Below, in pieces: positions 31,344-40,432 of a DNA stretch of 64,000 nt (the stretch's first letter is position 1; the number at the start of each line of letters is the position of its first letter). The translations under genes and the position numbers were made by a program. This stretch comes from Tubulanus polymorphus. Taxonomy: Eukaryota > Nemertea > Palaeonemertea > Tubulaniformes > Tubulanidae. The notes under the pieces are model-generated. The model was not told the origin of the DNA, did not search any database, and worked only from the letters and a program-made list of their open reading frames with translations. The stretch spans positions 5,527,001 through 5,591,000 of the forward strand of contig NC_134029.1 of assembly GCF_964204645.1 (NCBI RefSeq). Direction: 5' to 3'.

Positions 31344-34157
31344 CCCTGGGGCAATCAGTATGACAACTACACTTCGCTGTTGTCGTCTTGTTCTGCGGCA
31401 ACGCAAAAGGACGACTATATGACGATACGCTACAAACCATCTGAAAATAAACCATCAATAAATGAAGTTATTACTAAGACAGAATAAAACGATGCAGGGC
31501 GAATTTATTGAAGATCCCTTCACCTTCATCGCCTCTTATTCTGTCGGCGTAGCGCTGTCCTGAGTGAATAGGAAGTAGTTGCCACTCGATCATCTTGGTC
31601 TCCGATTAATTTCATCGGTATAGTATTGGAATGACCACTGTTGCGATTTATGGGAATTGCATGTGCTGAGTTTGATTCGGAAACCCGATTCCGTGTTGCT
31701 GTCCAAACATCGTTTTGTCTGTCTATTGAACAGTGCTCCAGTCTCCTGTAAGAAAAGATTTTCAAATGCATACATATTTTTTTATTATTTTGAGACTATA
31801 TACATAACATCGTATTGCCTTCCGAAATGCTTCATACCGATGCGAGCTTTTTGGCACATTTTCGATACACAAAATATCAATGCCGACACTGAACTCTGGG
31901 ATTTGTGCCATAGGGTCTCCATACCAGTGATGTCGGTCATAAAAAGTTGCAGTGGGTTATTTGGTGTGAAACCATCAGTAACTTTCCCTAAGCAGAATAA
32001 ATCGACCAGCACAAATAGTTGTCATTGCGCAATGGCATCCATCGTGAGTAAACCGAAACGGAGAAGAGAAAAGTGAATTCTGTTGAATGGCGTGGTTTTG
32101 CTACGGTCTGATCTTGGAGTGATCATTGAATTCAATGTTTATTCCAAGGTCTGATCGTTTGAAATACAAAGCACGTACAGCAATGCCATTTCATCGCCGT
32201 CAGGCTCAATTAATTCCATTCCGATTTTCGCAGTTCTCCAAACTGGTAGAGAAATCACGGGGCGCCATTGCACTTGTCTTTCGTGCCTCCTCCAAAAATT
32301 TTTATTTCAGCATATTTATTATCAGGGAGGTCTGGGGATTCAAAATCAGTAACTTTTGACCCAAAAAGCTTACTTTTTCATTTGTTGAAATTTTGATATT
32401 TTGGGCCCTAAATCCGGTGTAAATTCGCCGATTCGCGACGTCAACGACGCCATATTGGATGTCAATCAGTTTCCCTCCACTGAAATGTCATGACATTAAA
32501 AGTTTGCAAAAACCATGTTTTCAAACATAACCATCTCTGAAAATGACGCGTATGTTTGCATTATTTTCATACGTAGCTATTGATTTAAAGATGTTCTGAT
32601 GAAGGAAAGTTATATGCCCTTAAACAAAAATTTGTCAATTCAATTCAATTATATTTATTGAGACATATTTATTGAGATGTTTTTAGGTGGTAATTAGTGC
32701 GGAAACATGGCCGACCCGTCGGGTTGAATCGAAGAAATCGGCGCCAAATTATCAGAATTTTGACTTGGAAAAAAATCTTCTTTTTTGGTCAAAAGTAATT
32801 TATTTTTACTCAACATACCTTCCTGATTAATAATATACAGGAATGAAAGTTTTTGGGATGGGGGTACGAAAGTGCACTAGCGCCAATTACGGTCTCAATT
32901 CTACTGGTTTATGCGAGTTCTGTTGAAATCGGTTTCACAATCTTTCTGATCATCTTTCCGAATTCCATGCATTCAGCAATGAGAACTGTGCCAAAACTCT
33001 TGATATAATTGAACCCATCCGATTAATTAAAATTTAAAGATTCGTAGTTTTACAGAATTACAAATACATGTATTGTCTCTATTGAAACTAGTCAGTAACC
33101 TGTCTGTGGTTTAGTTTCACAATCGGATATTTTCACAAACCACAGTCAGGAATGGGAAGGTCATTTTTGTATGAAATCTTCGTCAGCCAATTTGACTGAC
33201 GAGTAATTTGCCTGGCATTTCATTGTCTCTTAAGATATCTGTCTAATTTTTGTTGTAATCGACGCACAACAGATTCGTAGTTTGTCTGATACCTATAACA
33301 CCTCACCTGACGATCTTAATCCATGTGCAAATCGGCCGTAAAGTGAGAGTAAATTTCCGTCCAGTCAACAGCTGCCATTTTGAAAATTACTGGAGGTGCT
33401 GGCACCTGTGGACTGAGGCCAGGACAACAGCACAAACTAACAAAGCGAAACGACGAAATTTAAAAAAATTAAGAAATCAACACATTCACATTTTTCTTTT
33501 ACCAGAAATTTATTATTTCATTATTTGTTATGGAAAACACGAAGATTTGAAATAAAAGTTGGAAAACCATCAAAAATAAAAATTGTCGTTTCGTCTTGGA
33601 AGTTTTATATAAATCCTTGTAGGTCCCCTTGTCTTATCATGCCACATGTGCAATACAGAGAAATGGCGGCCAATGGCGAAATTTGTGGAGAAATTAATTA
33701 ATTTCTCAAAATAATGTTGATTAATCACTCGAAACATACATAAAATTGGATTATTTCGAAAGGTACCTGTGTTAGTTTGTGAATAAAGCCATTAATTGTG
33801 GACTGAAGTGAATAGAAAGTATATTTTTGAAGTGTTACTTTTTTCAACCGTGTTTTGGTCCTTGTCATCCCTAACGTTGGTATAAGCCCATCCGATTATA
33901 AAAAGCTTACCACCAACGATTAGGTAACTAACTATATTGAAACATGATGCGTACAATTTTTTTGGAAAGTAAAAAAGAAATCAAAAGCAATTATTCCGTA
34001 GTTACATCGCAGTACTAAATGAAAGTAAAATGTTCATAATTCAGGAATACCCTTCCAGTTACGTTTTTCACTACATTTTCCATTGTTTAGCCGTCCAATC
34101 CTCTGAATTTGGAAACATAGATAGTCCGTCCATCTGGTAACAAAATATCAGCTTGCA

Positions 34158-34403
34158 TTACTGGAACCTGGTAAATCCGCCTGTTCTCCGCATATACAGC
34201 AGCATGATGGCCAACATAACCATCACGCACAATCCAGACAGAATCGTAAATACTAATCCAGCAATCTGCAGATTCAAAAATCCAATTGGTGTTATAGGTA
34301 AGTAACCAGGCCCTATCGGAGACTGGGCATCGACTAAGCCTGCACCCATGAAGACTTGGAATAGACTGTAAAACAGCACGGTCAGTTCAATACGCGAATT
34401 CAT
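34158..34403 (-). CDS. Small single-pass membrane protein, unknown
   Basis: An 81-residue open frame that looks protein-like. It has a likely signal peptide (MNSRIELTVLFYSLFQVFMG, cleavage perhaps after VDA), a short Pro/Gly-rich outer part (SPIGPGYLPITPIGFLN), one strong membrane span (IAGLVFTILSGLCVMVMLAI) and a short basic tail (YMRRTGGFTRFQ). I do not recognise the family. Just past the stop another frame continues with ADILLPDGRTIYVSKFRGLD, ending in a stop at 34090. That also looks like protein, so the true tail may be reached by a frameshift, sequence error or splice. It sits 1.6 kb beyond the GalNAc-T exon 11, on the same strand, and could be a separate small gene. Confidence 0.5.
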   Translation of the reverse strand: MNSRIELTVLFYSLFQVFMGAGLVDAQSPIGPGYLPITPIGFLNLQIAGLVFTILSGLCVMVMLAIMLLYMRRTGGFTRFQ

Positions 34404-34451
34404 CTTCTAATCTCTTAAGCACTATTGAGTAAAGAGGATATTCAATGTGCA

Positions 34452-34603
34452 CACAGGGGCTCGTATCAGAGTTATAGATTAATGTAAAAACGATAATCTG
34501 TTTATCCAATGTCTATAGTATATATAAAATAACACTATAGTAGACATTGGATTAACAGTTTATAGTTTTTCCATTACCTACCACTCTGATACGAGTCCCT
34601 GTG
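34452..34603. mobile_element. hAT-like MITE with 8-bp target duplication
   Basis: A 152-bp element flanked by AATGTGCA on both sides (34444-34451 and 34604-34611). Its ends are inverted: CACAGGGGCTCGTATCAGAG and, mirrored, CACAGGGACTCGTATCAGAG. A second inverted pair lies inside (ATCCAATGTCTA ... TAGACATTGGAT). An 8-bp duplication with CA-starting ends is typical of hAT transposons. There is no coding capacity. Confidence 0.85.
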
Positions 34604-34673
34604 AATGTGCACCTGTTCGACGTAGTAGCTAAGTCGTCAAGTGCCTCGATTCACCCAGTCACATTAGTACCAT

Positions 34674-34763
34674 GCGCTGATCATGCACGGGGAAATCCCA
34701 TTTCCATGTATCTGCGCGGCGACGTGTTCTTACAGGCGCATGTGTTTGATATCGGTTTGTGAA
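34674..34763. repeat. 90-bp direct repeat, copy 1
   Basis: Identical, as far as I can read, to the stretch 509 bp downstream. It starts GCGCTGATCATGCACGGGGA and overlaps the outer end of the left arm of the large palindrome. Confidence 0.9.
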
Positions 34764-35186
34764 AGGGAGCATCTCAAAATTTCAATAGTTCCGTCGATAA
34801 GAATAACTGTCCAATTCGTTTTAAGGCATATGTTATCTTTATTGCACCGCAATAATCGATAGATCGGCAGTCGTGATGAATCCGCAGGTGGCCTGGTTTT
34901 ATCGAGTGAACAAATGCGACAAAACGAAAATCCAAGCCCATCGCCAAACCCCTGTGACTCAGACCAGACTTTTCGTTTTGTCGCATTTGTTCACTCGATA
35001 AAACCAGGCCACCTGCGGATTCATCACGACTGCCGATCTATCGATTATTGCGGTGCAATAAAGATAACATATGCCTTAAAACGAATTGGACAGTTATTCT
35101 TATCGACGGAACTATTGAAATTTTGAGATGCTCCCTTTCACAAACCGATATCAAACACATGCGCCTGTAAGAACACGTCGCCGCGC
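34714..35186. repeat. 217-bp inverted repeat with 39-bp spacer
   Basis: Arms 34714-34930 and 34970-35186 are reverse complements with no mismatch that I can see; the spacer is 34931-34969. The same peptide frame appears on opposite strands in the two arms, which confirms the match. No transposase and no target duplication were found. Arms this perfect imply recent formation, active gene conversion or an assembly fault. Confidence 0.93.
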
Positions 35187-35272
35187 TGATCATGCACGGG
35201 GAAATCCCATTTCCATGTATCTGCGCGGCGACGTGTTCTTACAGGCGCATGTGTTTGATATCGGTTTGTGAA
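35183..35272. repeat. 90-bp direct repeat, copy 2
   Basis: Second copy, lying directly after the right arm of the palindrome in the same orientation as copy 1. The outer arm sequence is therefore present three times: direct, inverted, direct. Confidence 0.9.
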
Positions 35273-36033
35273 CAGCAACGGCTTTGCGAGTTCGATTCAA
35301 TTGACGGGTAAAGATGTACAGGGTCAATCCCTATTCTAAGAGCAAAGATGTGCTCCAGGTGCGGATTCGCACACCGTCGCGAAAGTTTCATCCCCAATAA
35401 AATAAAAAGGCGTGGATCATCCCAATCAATCCAAAGTATCAATGTGGCGTCAGTTGTAAAAATTTAGAAGTTAAGAGATATTTGTCGTGTAGATCCGCTT
35501 TACAGATTGATAGAAATTTGGCTAGATTTTTTCAGTGTGATTGCGTCTTTGGAAGTTTAAAGTTCTTTACACTTAGGCATGGTAAGATAAAGGAAATTTA
35601 CTATATTGCCTCCTAGTGGAAGGAATGTGAACTAATCTTTCAAAGTATTGTGTGATATTTGATTACAGTTTACGTGTACCATTTCATCAGGGATATAGAT
35701 ATTTGTCTACAAATGTTTGTCGACGGAGAAATTAATCTTCTTTCAGATTCGTATGTGGTAAGGAAATATAAACATGGGAATAACAATAGTATTTTTGCCT
35801 CCCCGCAGAAACTAAATAAGTTTAACATTCATATTGTAAAACAAAAAATAAATGAACGCAAAATGAGAAACATATTCACATATAATAGAAAAAACTAAGT
35901 TGGAGGCACTTGGCCGTTCAAAAAACCCACTATCTTTTAGTACACCTCGGCATAGAGTTTTTTTTGGGGAAATGCCAGAAAGAAACTTCGGAGTTGTCAT
36001 TAAGCGGATACCAATTAAACATCGATTGCTGAC

Positions 36034-36177
36034 CTTGTTGTATTGCCATTGTTGGTGGAATCGAGGTGGGGTGTCACCGATTTCACAAGCTGCAATCGAA
36101 ACATACGAATCGCCACCGCTGTCCTGTAAACAGTCCAATTCACGTCGCAGTTCAAATCGTCTGCTCAACGAAAAAAC
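36034..36177 (-). CDS. GalNAc-T exon 11: ricin-type lectin repeat beta
   Basis: 144 bp to a possible donor AAG|GTCAGC, reading FELRRELDCLQDSGGDSYVS, IAACEIGDTPPRFHQQWQYN. The DCLQ and QQWQY pattern fits the second lectin repeat. The frame also stays open past this donor for 73 codons to 35812, but that extension (rich in F, I and Y at its end) does not look like a lectin repeat. The third repeat was not identified, so this exon's 3' end is the least certain boundary in the gene. Confidence 0.75.
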
Positions 36178-36287
36178 CTAAGAGAAAAAATCACGGCTGT
36201 TTTTCCCCAATTCGATTTTCTTAATTTTCAATTACTTAACGCTATATCTACAAATAACAAGCAGTCAAATTCACGCAAATGCAATAC

Positions 36288-36407
36288 CTGATATTGGAAT
36301 TCTAGTATCGGCGTTGTAATACAAGATCGAAGGGAGATGAAACATTTGATAGATCGATTGTCCATCCCCACTAGATGCATGCATGTTCCAGTTCCAATAT
36401 TCCGGAC
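36288..36407 (-). CDS. GalNAc-T exon 10: ricin-type lectin repeat alpha
   Basis: 120 bp, phase 0 to 0, reading VRNIGTGTCMHLVGMDNRS then IKCFISLRSC and ILEFQYQ. It fits the first repeat of the C-terminal R-type lectin domain (I.N..TG.CLD ... C ... F.Y). A longer Met-initiated frame here is in the wrong frame. Acceptor GTCTTCATAG, donor CAG|GTATTG. Confidence 0.85.
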
Positions 36408-36573
36408 CTATGAAGACAGACAGAGAATCTGTTTGATTAGTAGCCAGGGTCATATTGATGCGAAAAAAAACTCAAAACTGGCCGTTGGCATTTGCATTTA
36501 AATAAAGAAAATTTCATTTTGTTGCGTTATTCTAACTGGCCAAATAAAGAAAATGAGCATGACACGCGCGTAC

Positions 36574-36708
36574 CTGACCATATGCAGTAGAATGTTCTGT
36601 TGTCACATATTGAAAAGGGACAACATTCTTTAGAAACCATTTAAATTTCTTACAGTTCAATTTATTTTTCAGTCGTAACTGGTTTGTCAAGTTTCCTGCG
36701 TTGATTTC
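36574..36708 (-). CDS. GalNAc-T exon 9: linker to lectin domain
   Basis: 135 bp, phase 0 to 0, reading EINAGNLTNQLRLKNKLNCK and KFKWFLKNVVPFQYV. It matches the family block 'G DxSxRKxLRxxLxCKxFKWYLxNVYP'. Acceptor ATTTCACAG, donor CAG|GTACGC. Confidence 0.92.
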
Positions 36709-36870
36709 CTGTGAAATAAGAAATGCCGTAGCGTGATTCCTTATAATTCGCTCCGCGAGCGGTCGCATTTAGAACATCTGATTCACCTTATTATGATTCT
36801 TTTTAGGATACCTTCACTTGCAAAAGCTGGCATACCAAATCAGACTCATTCATGCGCAATGTATACATAC

Positions 36871-36965
36871 CTTGAGATCGGGTCGGTATAGATAAACTAG
36901 ACTTTTATAATCTTCAAACCAAACTTCAGCCAATCGCACCAGGTTCTTGCCGTATCCATAATTAC
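36871..36965 (-). CDS. GalNAc-T exon 8: end of catalytic domain
   Basis: 95 bp, phase 1 to 0, reading NYGYGKNLVRLAEVWFEDYK and SLVYLYRPDLK, followed by donor GTATGT. It corresponds to 'N..RVAEVWMDEYK..FY...P' in the family. Confidence 0.94.
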
Positions 36966-37062
36966 CTGCATTAGAAAATTCAATGTAAATCGATACAGAA
37001 TATACCCCACAACTCTCTTCCCTTACAAAAAAGTTGCAAGAGTATTGTAAGACAAGTCTCAC

Positions 37063-37153
37063 CATTCTTCCAATTCCATGAAGGTTTTACCCTATAAACG
37101 TGGCCAACTCGGGAACACGGGATGATGTTCACTGCCCCACCACATAACCAGAC
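37063..37153 (-). CDS. GalNAc-T exon 7: CSRVGH motif
   Basis: 91 bp, phase 0 to 1. It reads VWLCGGAVNIIPCSRVGHVY and RVKPSWNWKNG. The 'PCSRVGHVxR' block holds the His that completes the metal site. Acceptor GGATAG, donor G|GTGAGA. Confidence 0.95.
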
Positions 37154-37233
37154 CTATCCGATAAATTGAAATTGTGACCTAAAAGTATTTCATCATTCAT
37201 GTACTTTTGATAAACTTATTTCATTTGACTTAC

Positions 37234-37351
37234 CCTTATTGGCAGCTCAATGTTTTCGCCTCCCCAAACATCCATTCCTTCATCGAAGCCCCCGAGTTGG
37301 AAAAAGTAGTTTCGATCCATCGCAAACACGCAGCCAATCATCGTAGGCGAC
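37234..37351 (-). CDS. GalNAc-T exon 6: WGGEN motif
   Basis: 118 bp, phase 2 to 0, donor AGG|GTAAGT. It carries [19 protein letters not shown] and [20 protein letters not shown], the most diagnostic block of the family (SPTMAGGLFxIDxxYFxxxGxYDxGMDxWGGENxExxFR). Trp, Glu and Asn of WGGEN, which shape the sugar-donor site, are kept. Confidence 0.97.
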
Positions 37352-37460
37352 CTGGTTGAGATTTGGAGGTTTTAAGCATAGAAATAAGATTGAATGTCCA
37401 GAATATGCAGAAAAACGTGATTCGATGATATGATAAATCGTCAACAATTTATTTTTTCTT

Positions 37461-37642
37461 ATATAGCGTCGCACTAATTGAATTTAATCAAACAAAGTAT
37501 ATAAGTTTTAAGATAACGTTTAAAAGCGTCAATAGACTTGACTTTCCCTAGCAGTTATAGGTAAAGAATTTCATGGGTCAGGTGCTGAGATCTTAAAAGC
37601 TCTACTTCCGTAATTTCGTATTGGGACATGTCTGGCTAAAAT
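37461..37642 (-). mobile_element. LINE relic: broken 3' end of a reverse-transcriptase ORF
   Basis: Minus-strand translation gives ILARHVPIRNYGSRAFKISA, then PDP*NSLPITARES, then after a frameshift FKRYLKTYILCLI. The pattern 'YG.RAF..SAP..WNSLP ... FK..LKT' is the C-terminal tail of CR1/Jockey/L2-type non-LTR retrotransposon ORF2. In-frame stops and a shift mark it as dead. It fills much of the 341-bp GalNAc-T intron 5, on the gene's own strand. Confidence 0.7.
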
Positions 37643-37692
37643 AGTAGGATCCCGACTAGACCGTGGAGAACGATAAACATTGGATGACAAAC

Positions 37693-37896
37693 CTGATCGG
37701 TTGTGTACTGGAAGTTCGTCTGTCTAATGGTCGCGGCAGACGGATCCATGTAAATTCCAGATTCCAAAGAAACGTCGTTACGAGCGCATCTTCGGACAGT
37801 TGAATATATTCCAAAGTAATCGGCGAAATCATCGGAACTAGCGGAATAACTAGTTCCCGACGGTTGTGTTTTATCCGAGACAGCAGCGGCTCCAGC
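37693..37896 (-). CDS. GalNAc-T exon 5: catalytic core
   Basis: 204 bp after acceptor TATTTGCAG and before donor AG|GTTTGT. The reading is LEPLLSRIKHNRRELVIPL, VPMISPITLEYIQLSEDAL, VTTFLWNLEFTWIRLPRPLD. The opening WLEPLL and the LxWxLxFxWxxxP pattern match the family. The usual 'PVIDVID' stretch is PLVPMIS here, so two acidic residues are lost. A longer Met-initiated frame over this exon is in a different, wrong frame. Confidence 0.92.
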
Positions 37897-39445
37897 CTGC
37901 AAATAGTTTTCCATATAATTTCTGAGAAACAAGACGTAGTTTGTGGTTTTATCTTTTACCGCAAAATAGGTATTGCGAAATAAAAGTGATTGTATATTGG
38001 TAATCTGCAGAACATAACTATGTTCTATTTTGATTCGAATCATTTACTTGCTGCAAGAGTGGCAACCGAGTAATATTGCATTAAATGCACGAGGCGCCGG
38101 CAATAAGAATCGCTACGGGCTCTAAACGCCGTGTATTGAAATTAAACAAGATTTCACGATGCTGTAAACTTGATTACGTTTAATTCGAAGCAGTTATCCG
38201 CAGACAGCCAGGTATCACGAAACTGACTTCCTGCATTTAAATGAAGAGCGATTTTGGAGCGATAGGATTGTGCCAACGCAGCGTCGTCGCCGTCGACGTA
38301 TGAGATTTGAATTTTTCATCGAGTCTGCGCCTTGTCAAACTCGTCATCGAATATGCATGGCCTGCTGGCCCGCTTCGAAAGAAACGAGGGATTAGAATGA
38401 ATAGACACGAGATTTGATCCATGTATGAATGACAGTACTGGAGCATGTTTATTCGCCAGCATTGCTGTTCGTCTGTTCACATCACGCGGGACTACATTAT
38501 CTTTCTTATCGGACCGTTTCAACGATTTCTCGTCAAAGAACATATTATTTGCAATGGCTCAACGGCCATAGAATTGCGTGTTCATGGAGGCAGAAAATAT
38601 ACCAGATCGGCTTGCTACGCATTTCCCTCGTAGAACAACGATGCCTAAATCATAGATTACACGCGATTCGAGAAATCGCGCATTTTCTTCCTCAGAGTGA
38701 AGTGTCACATTTTAGAGGAATTATTTATCACGCTGCCTTCTTTTTCTATATTCTAATTTATTAGATAAAAGATGAAATAAAAACCGTAACTGACAGCCAC
38801 CATTTTAAAATGAAATTTGCTGTAAATGTTGCATACGCAGTTTAGCATATGGTGGATTACGCCACGTCAAAGTATAAGCTGACATAATCAATCCCTTGAA
38901 CACGAACAAAAATATTGCTGCAGGGCTGAGTGCGCAACTTTCGTTTCTCGATCGTAATTACCGATGTCGTTTGATAGTAACCTAATCAATGTCTTTCAAC
39001 TACAGCAGTAGGTATAGAGAGGGTTTCACATGAACCTAATCCTAGAATATTTCACCAAGTCCCCAAGGTGATGATCAATGCGACAGCCATCAACGCAAGA
39101 TGACAGACTAGACAGATGATGTATCTCAAACATCGACCAAAATGCATCTTCCATGTCGATGGTAGGCAATATAGTAAAAGGCAAAGGATGATGTTATGGC
39201 GGCAAAGGGGGCAATCTGTAATAAGATCGATGATATAGGTATAGCCTCCAATCAAACTCCATTACTGATCACATGACCTTTAGGAGCGTCCGAACGTCCA
39301 TTCTGTCGAGGTCGCTTGTTTTGGCCTACCAGAGATTTCGGATGGTCGCGCTCTTTTATGGCTTTCTATATCTCGTAAATTCCCAGTTTCAAGGTCGGTT
39401 GTACACCATACCAAGACTTTGTGAGATCACCATATGACTGTTTAC

Positions 39446-40422
39446 TATGGTGGCTGATAAGGGCCATAGCGTAAAATTCCTGGTATGTAAATGAGGGCGC
39501 CAGAACGCCAGAACGCAAAAACGAAAAAAAACGTCCAATTTTCTCAAAAAGTTCGTTTTGGCGCGCCAAAACAAAGAAAATTCCGTTTTGGCGCCCCCGC
39601 CAAAACGAACTTTCATTTTGGCGCCCCCGCCAAAACGAACTTTTGTTTTGGCGCCCCCGCCAAAACAACGAAAAACGTCCAATTTTCTCTAAAAGTTCGT
39701 TTTGGCGCACCAAAACAAAGAAAATTCCGTTAGAGAAAATTCAATTAGAGAAAATTGGACGTTTTTCGTTGTTTTGGCGGGGGCGCCAAAACGAAAGTTC
39801 GTTTTGGCGGGGGCGCCAAAATGAAAGTTCGTTTTGGCGGGGGCGCCAAAACGGAATTTTCTTTGTTTTGGCGCGCCAAAACGAACTTTTTGAGAAAATT
39901 GGACGTTTTTCGTTGTTTTGGCGGGGGCGCCAAAACGAAAGTTCGTTTTGGCGGGGGCGCCAAAATGAAAGTTCGTTTTGGCGGGGGCGCCAAAACGGAA
40001 TTTTCTTTGTTTTGGCGCGCCAAAACGAACTTTTAGAGAAAATTGGACGTTTTTCGTTGTTTTGGCGGGGGCGCCAAAACGAAAGTTCGTTTTGGCGGGG
40101 GCGCCAAAATGAAAGTTCGTTTTGGCGGGGGCGCCAAAACGGAATTTTCTTTGTTTTGGCGCGCCAAAACGAACTTTTAGAGAAAATTGGACGTTTTTCG
40201 TTGTTTTGGCGGGGGCGCCAAAACGAAAGTTCGTTTTGGCGGGGGCGCCAAATGAAAGTTCGTTTTGGCGGGGGCGCCAAAACGGAATATTCGTTGTTTT
40301 GGCGCGCCAAAACGAACTTTTAGAGAAAATTGGACGTTTTTTTTCGTTTTGGCGTTCTGGCGTTCTGGCGCCCTCATTTACATACCAGGAATTTTACGCT
40401 ATGGCCCTTATCAGCCACCATA
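39446..40422. mobile_element. Foldback (TIR) element made of palindromic units
   Basis: A 977-bp element with long terminal inverted repeats. The outer part starts TATGGTGGCTGATAAGGGCC and mirrors at the other end for about 100 bp with one or so mismatches. It is flanked by the direct repeat GTTTAC (39440-39445 and 40423-40428), a 6-bp target-site duplication. Inside are five units of about 144 bp: one inverted on the left, four direct on the right. Each holds GGCGCGCC and GGCGCC palindromes. There is no transposase, so it is non-autonomous. It lies in GalNAc-T intron 4, starting 11 bases after the splice donor. The open frames on both strands (up to 226 codons) are products of the repeat. 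Confidence 0.9.
39757..40331. repeat. Four tandem 144-bp units inside the foldback element
   Basis: The anchor GGACGTTTTTCG recurs at 39757, 39901, 40045, 40189 and 40332, giving steps of 144, 144, 144 and 143 bp. Each unit holds three copies of a shorter block with TTTTGGCGGGGGCGCC and one perfect palindrome TTTTGGCGCGCCAAAA. Units are nearly identical; the last one has lost a base or two (for example CCAAATG for CCAAAATG). Confidence 0.92.
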
Positions 40423-40432
40423 GTTTACTCAC

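Larger units (their letters stand above)
25001..34157. other. Intergenic, mostly repeats
   Basis: Holds small repeats, a SINE head, a LINE relic and a MITE-like hairpin (all listed). A 139-codon plus frame at 31657-32076 ends near a donor-like ATC|GTGAGT, but it is open on the opposite strand too and matches nothing known. Confidence 0.45.

Noticed and set aside
31657-32076. 139-codon plus frame ending near a donor-like site
   Set aside because: Also open antisense, no recognisable domain, and no acceptor or partner exon found.
35341-35400. GGTGTGCGAATCC as a tRNA B box
   Set aside because: Two extra bases against the consensus, and no A box or cloverleaf around it.
35239-35442. Minus frame as the missing last lectin exon
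   Set aside because: No CL...C...QxW pattern in any frame, and half of it lies in the duplicated block.
35812-36034. THAP-like string (VSFWHFPKKN) in another frame past GalNAc-T exon 11
   Set aside because: Only one short resemblance; the zinc-binding Cys/His pattern is absent and stops follow at once.
36271-36453. 60-codon minus frame over exon 10
   Set aside because: The lectin repeat is read in another frame, bounded by clean splice sites.
37636-38043. 135-codon minus frame over GalNAc-T exon 5
   Set aside because: The family motif is in another frame of the same strand, which splices in phase with exons 4 and 6; this frame is a shadow.
39643-40323. 226-codon FWRGRQN repeat protein
   Set aside because: Comes from 144-bp palindromic units; equally long frames exist on the other strand, and the element has transposon ends and a target duplication.
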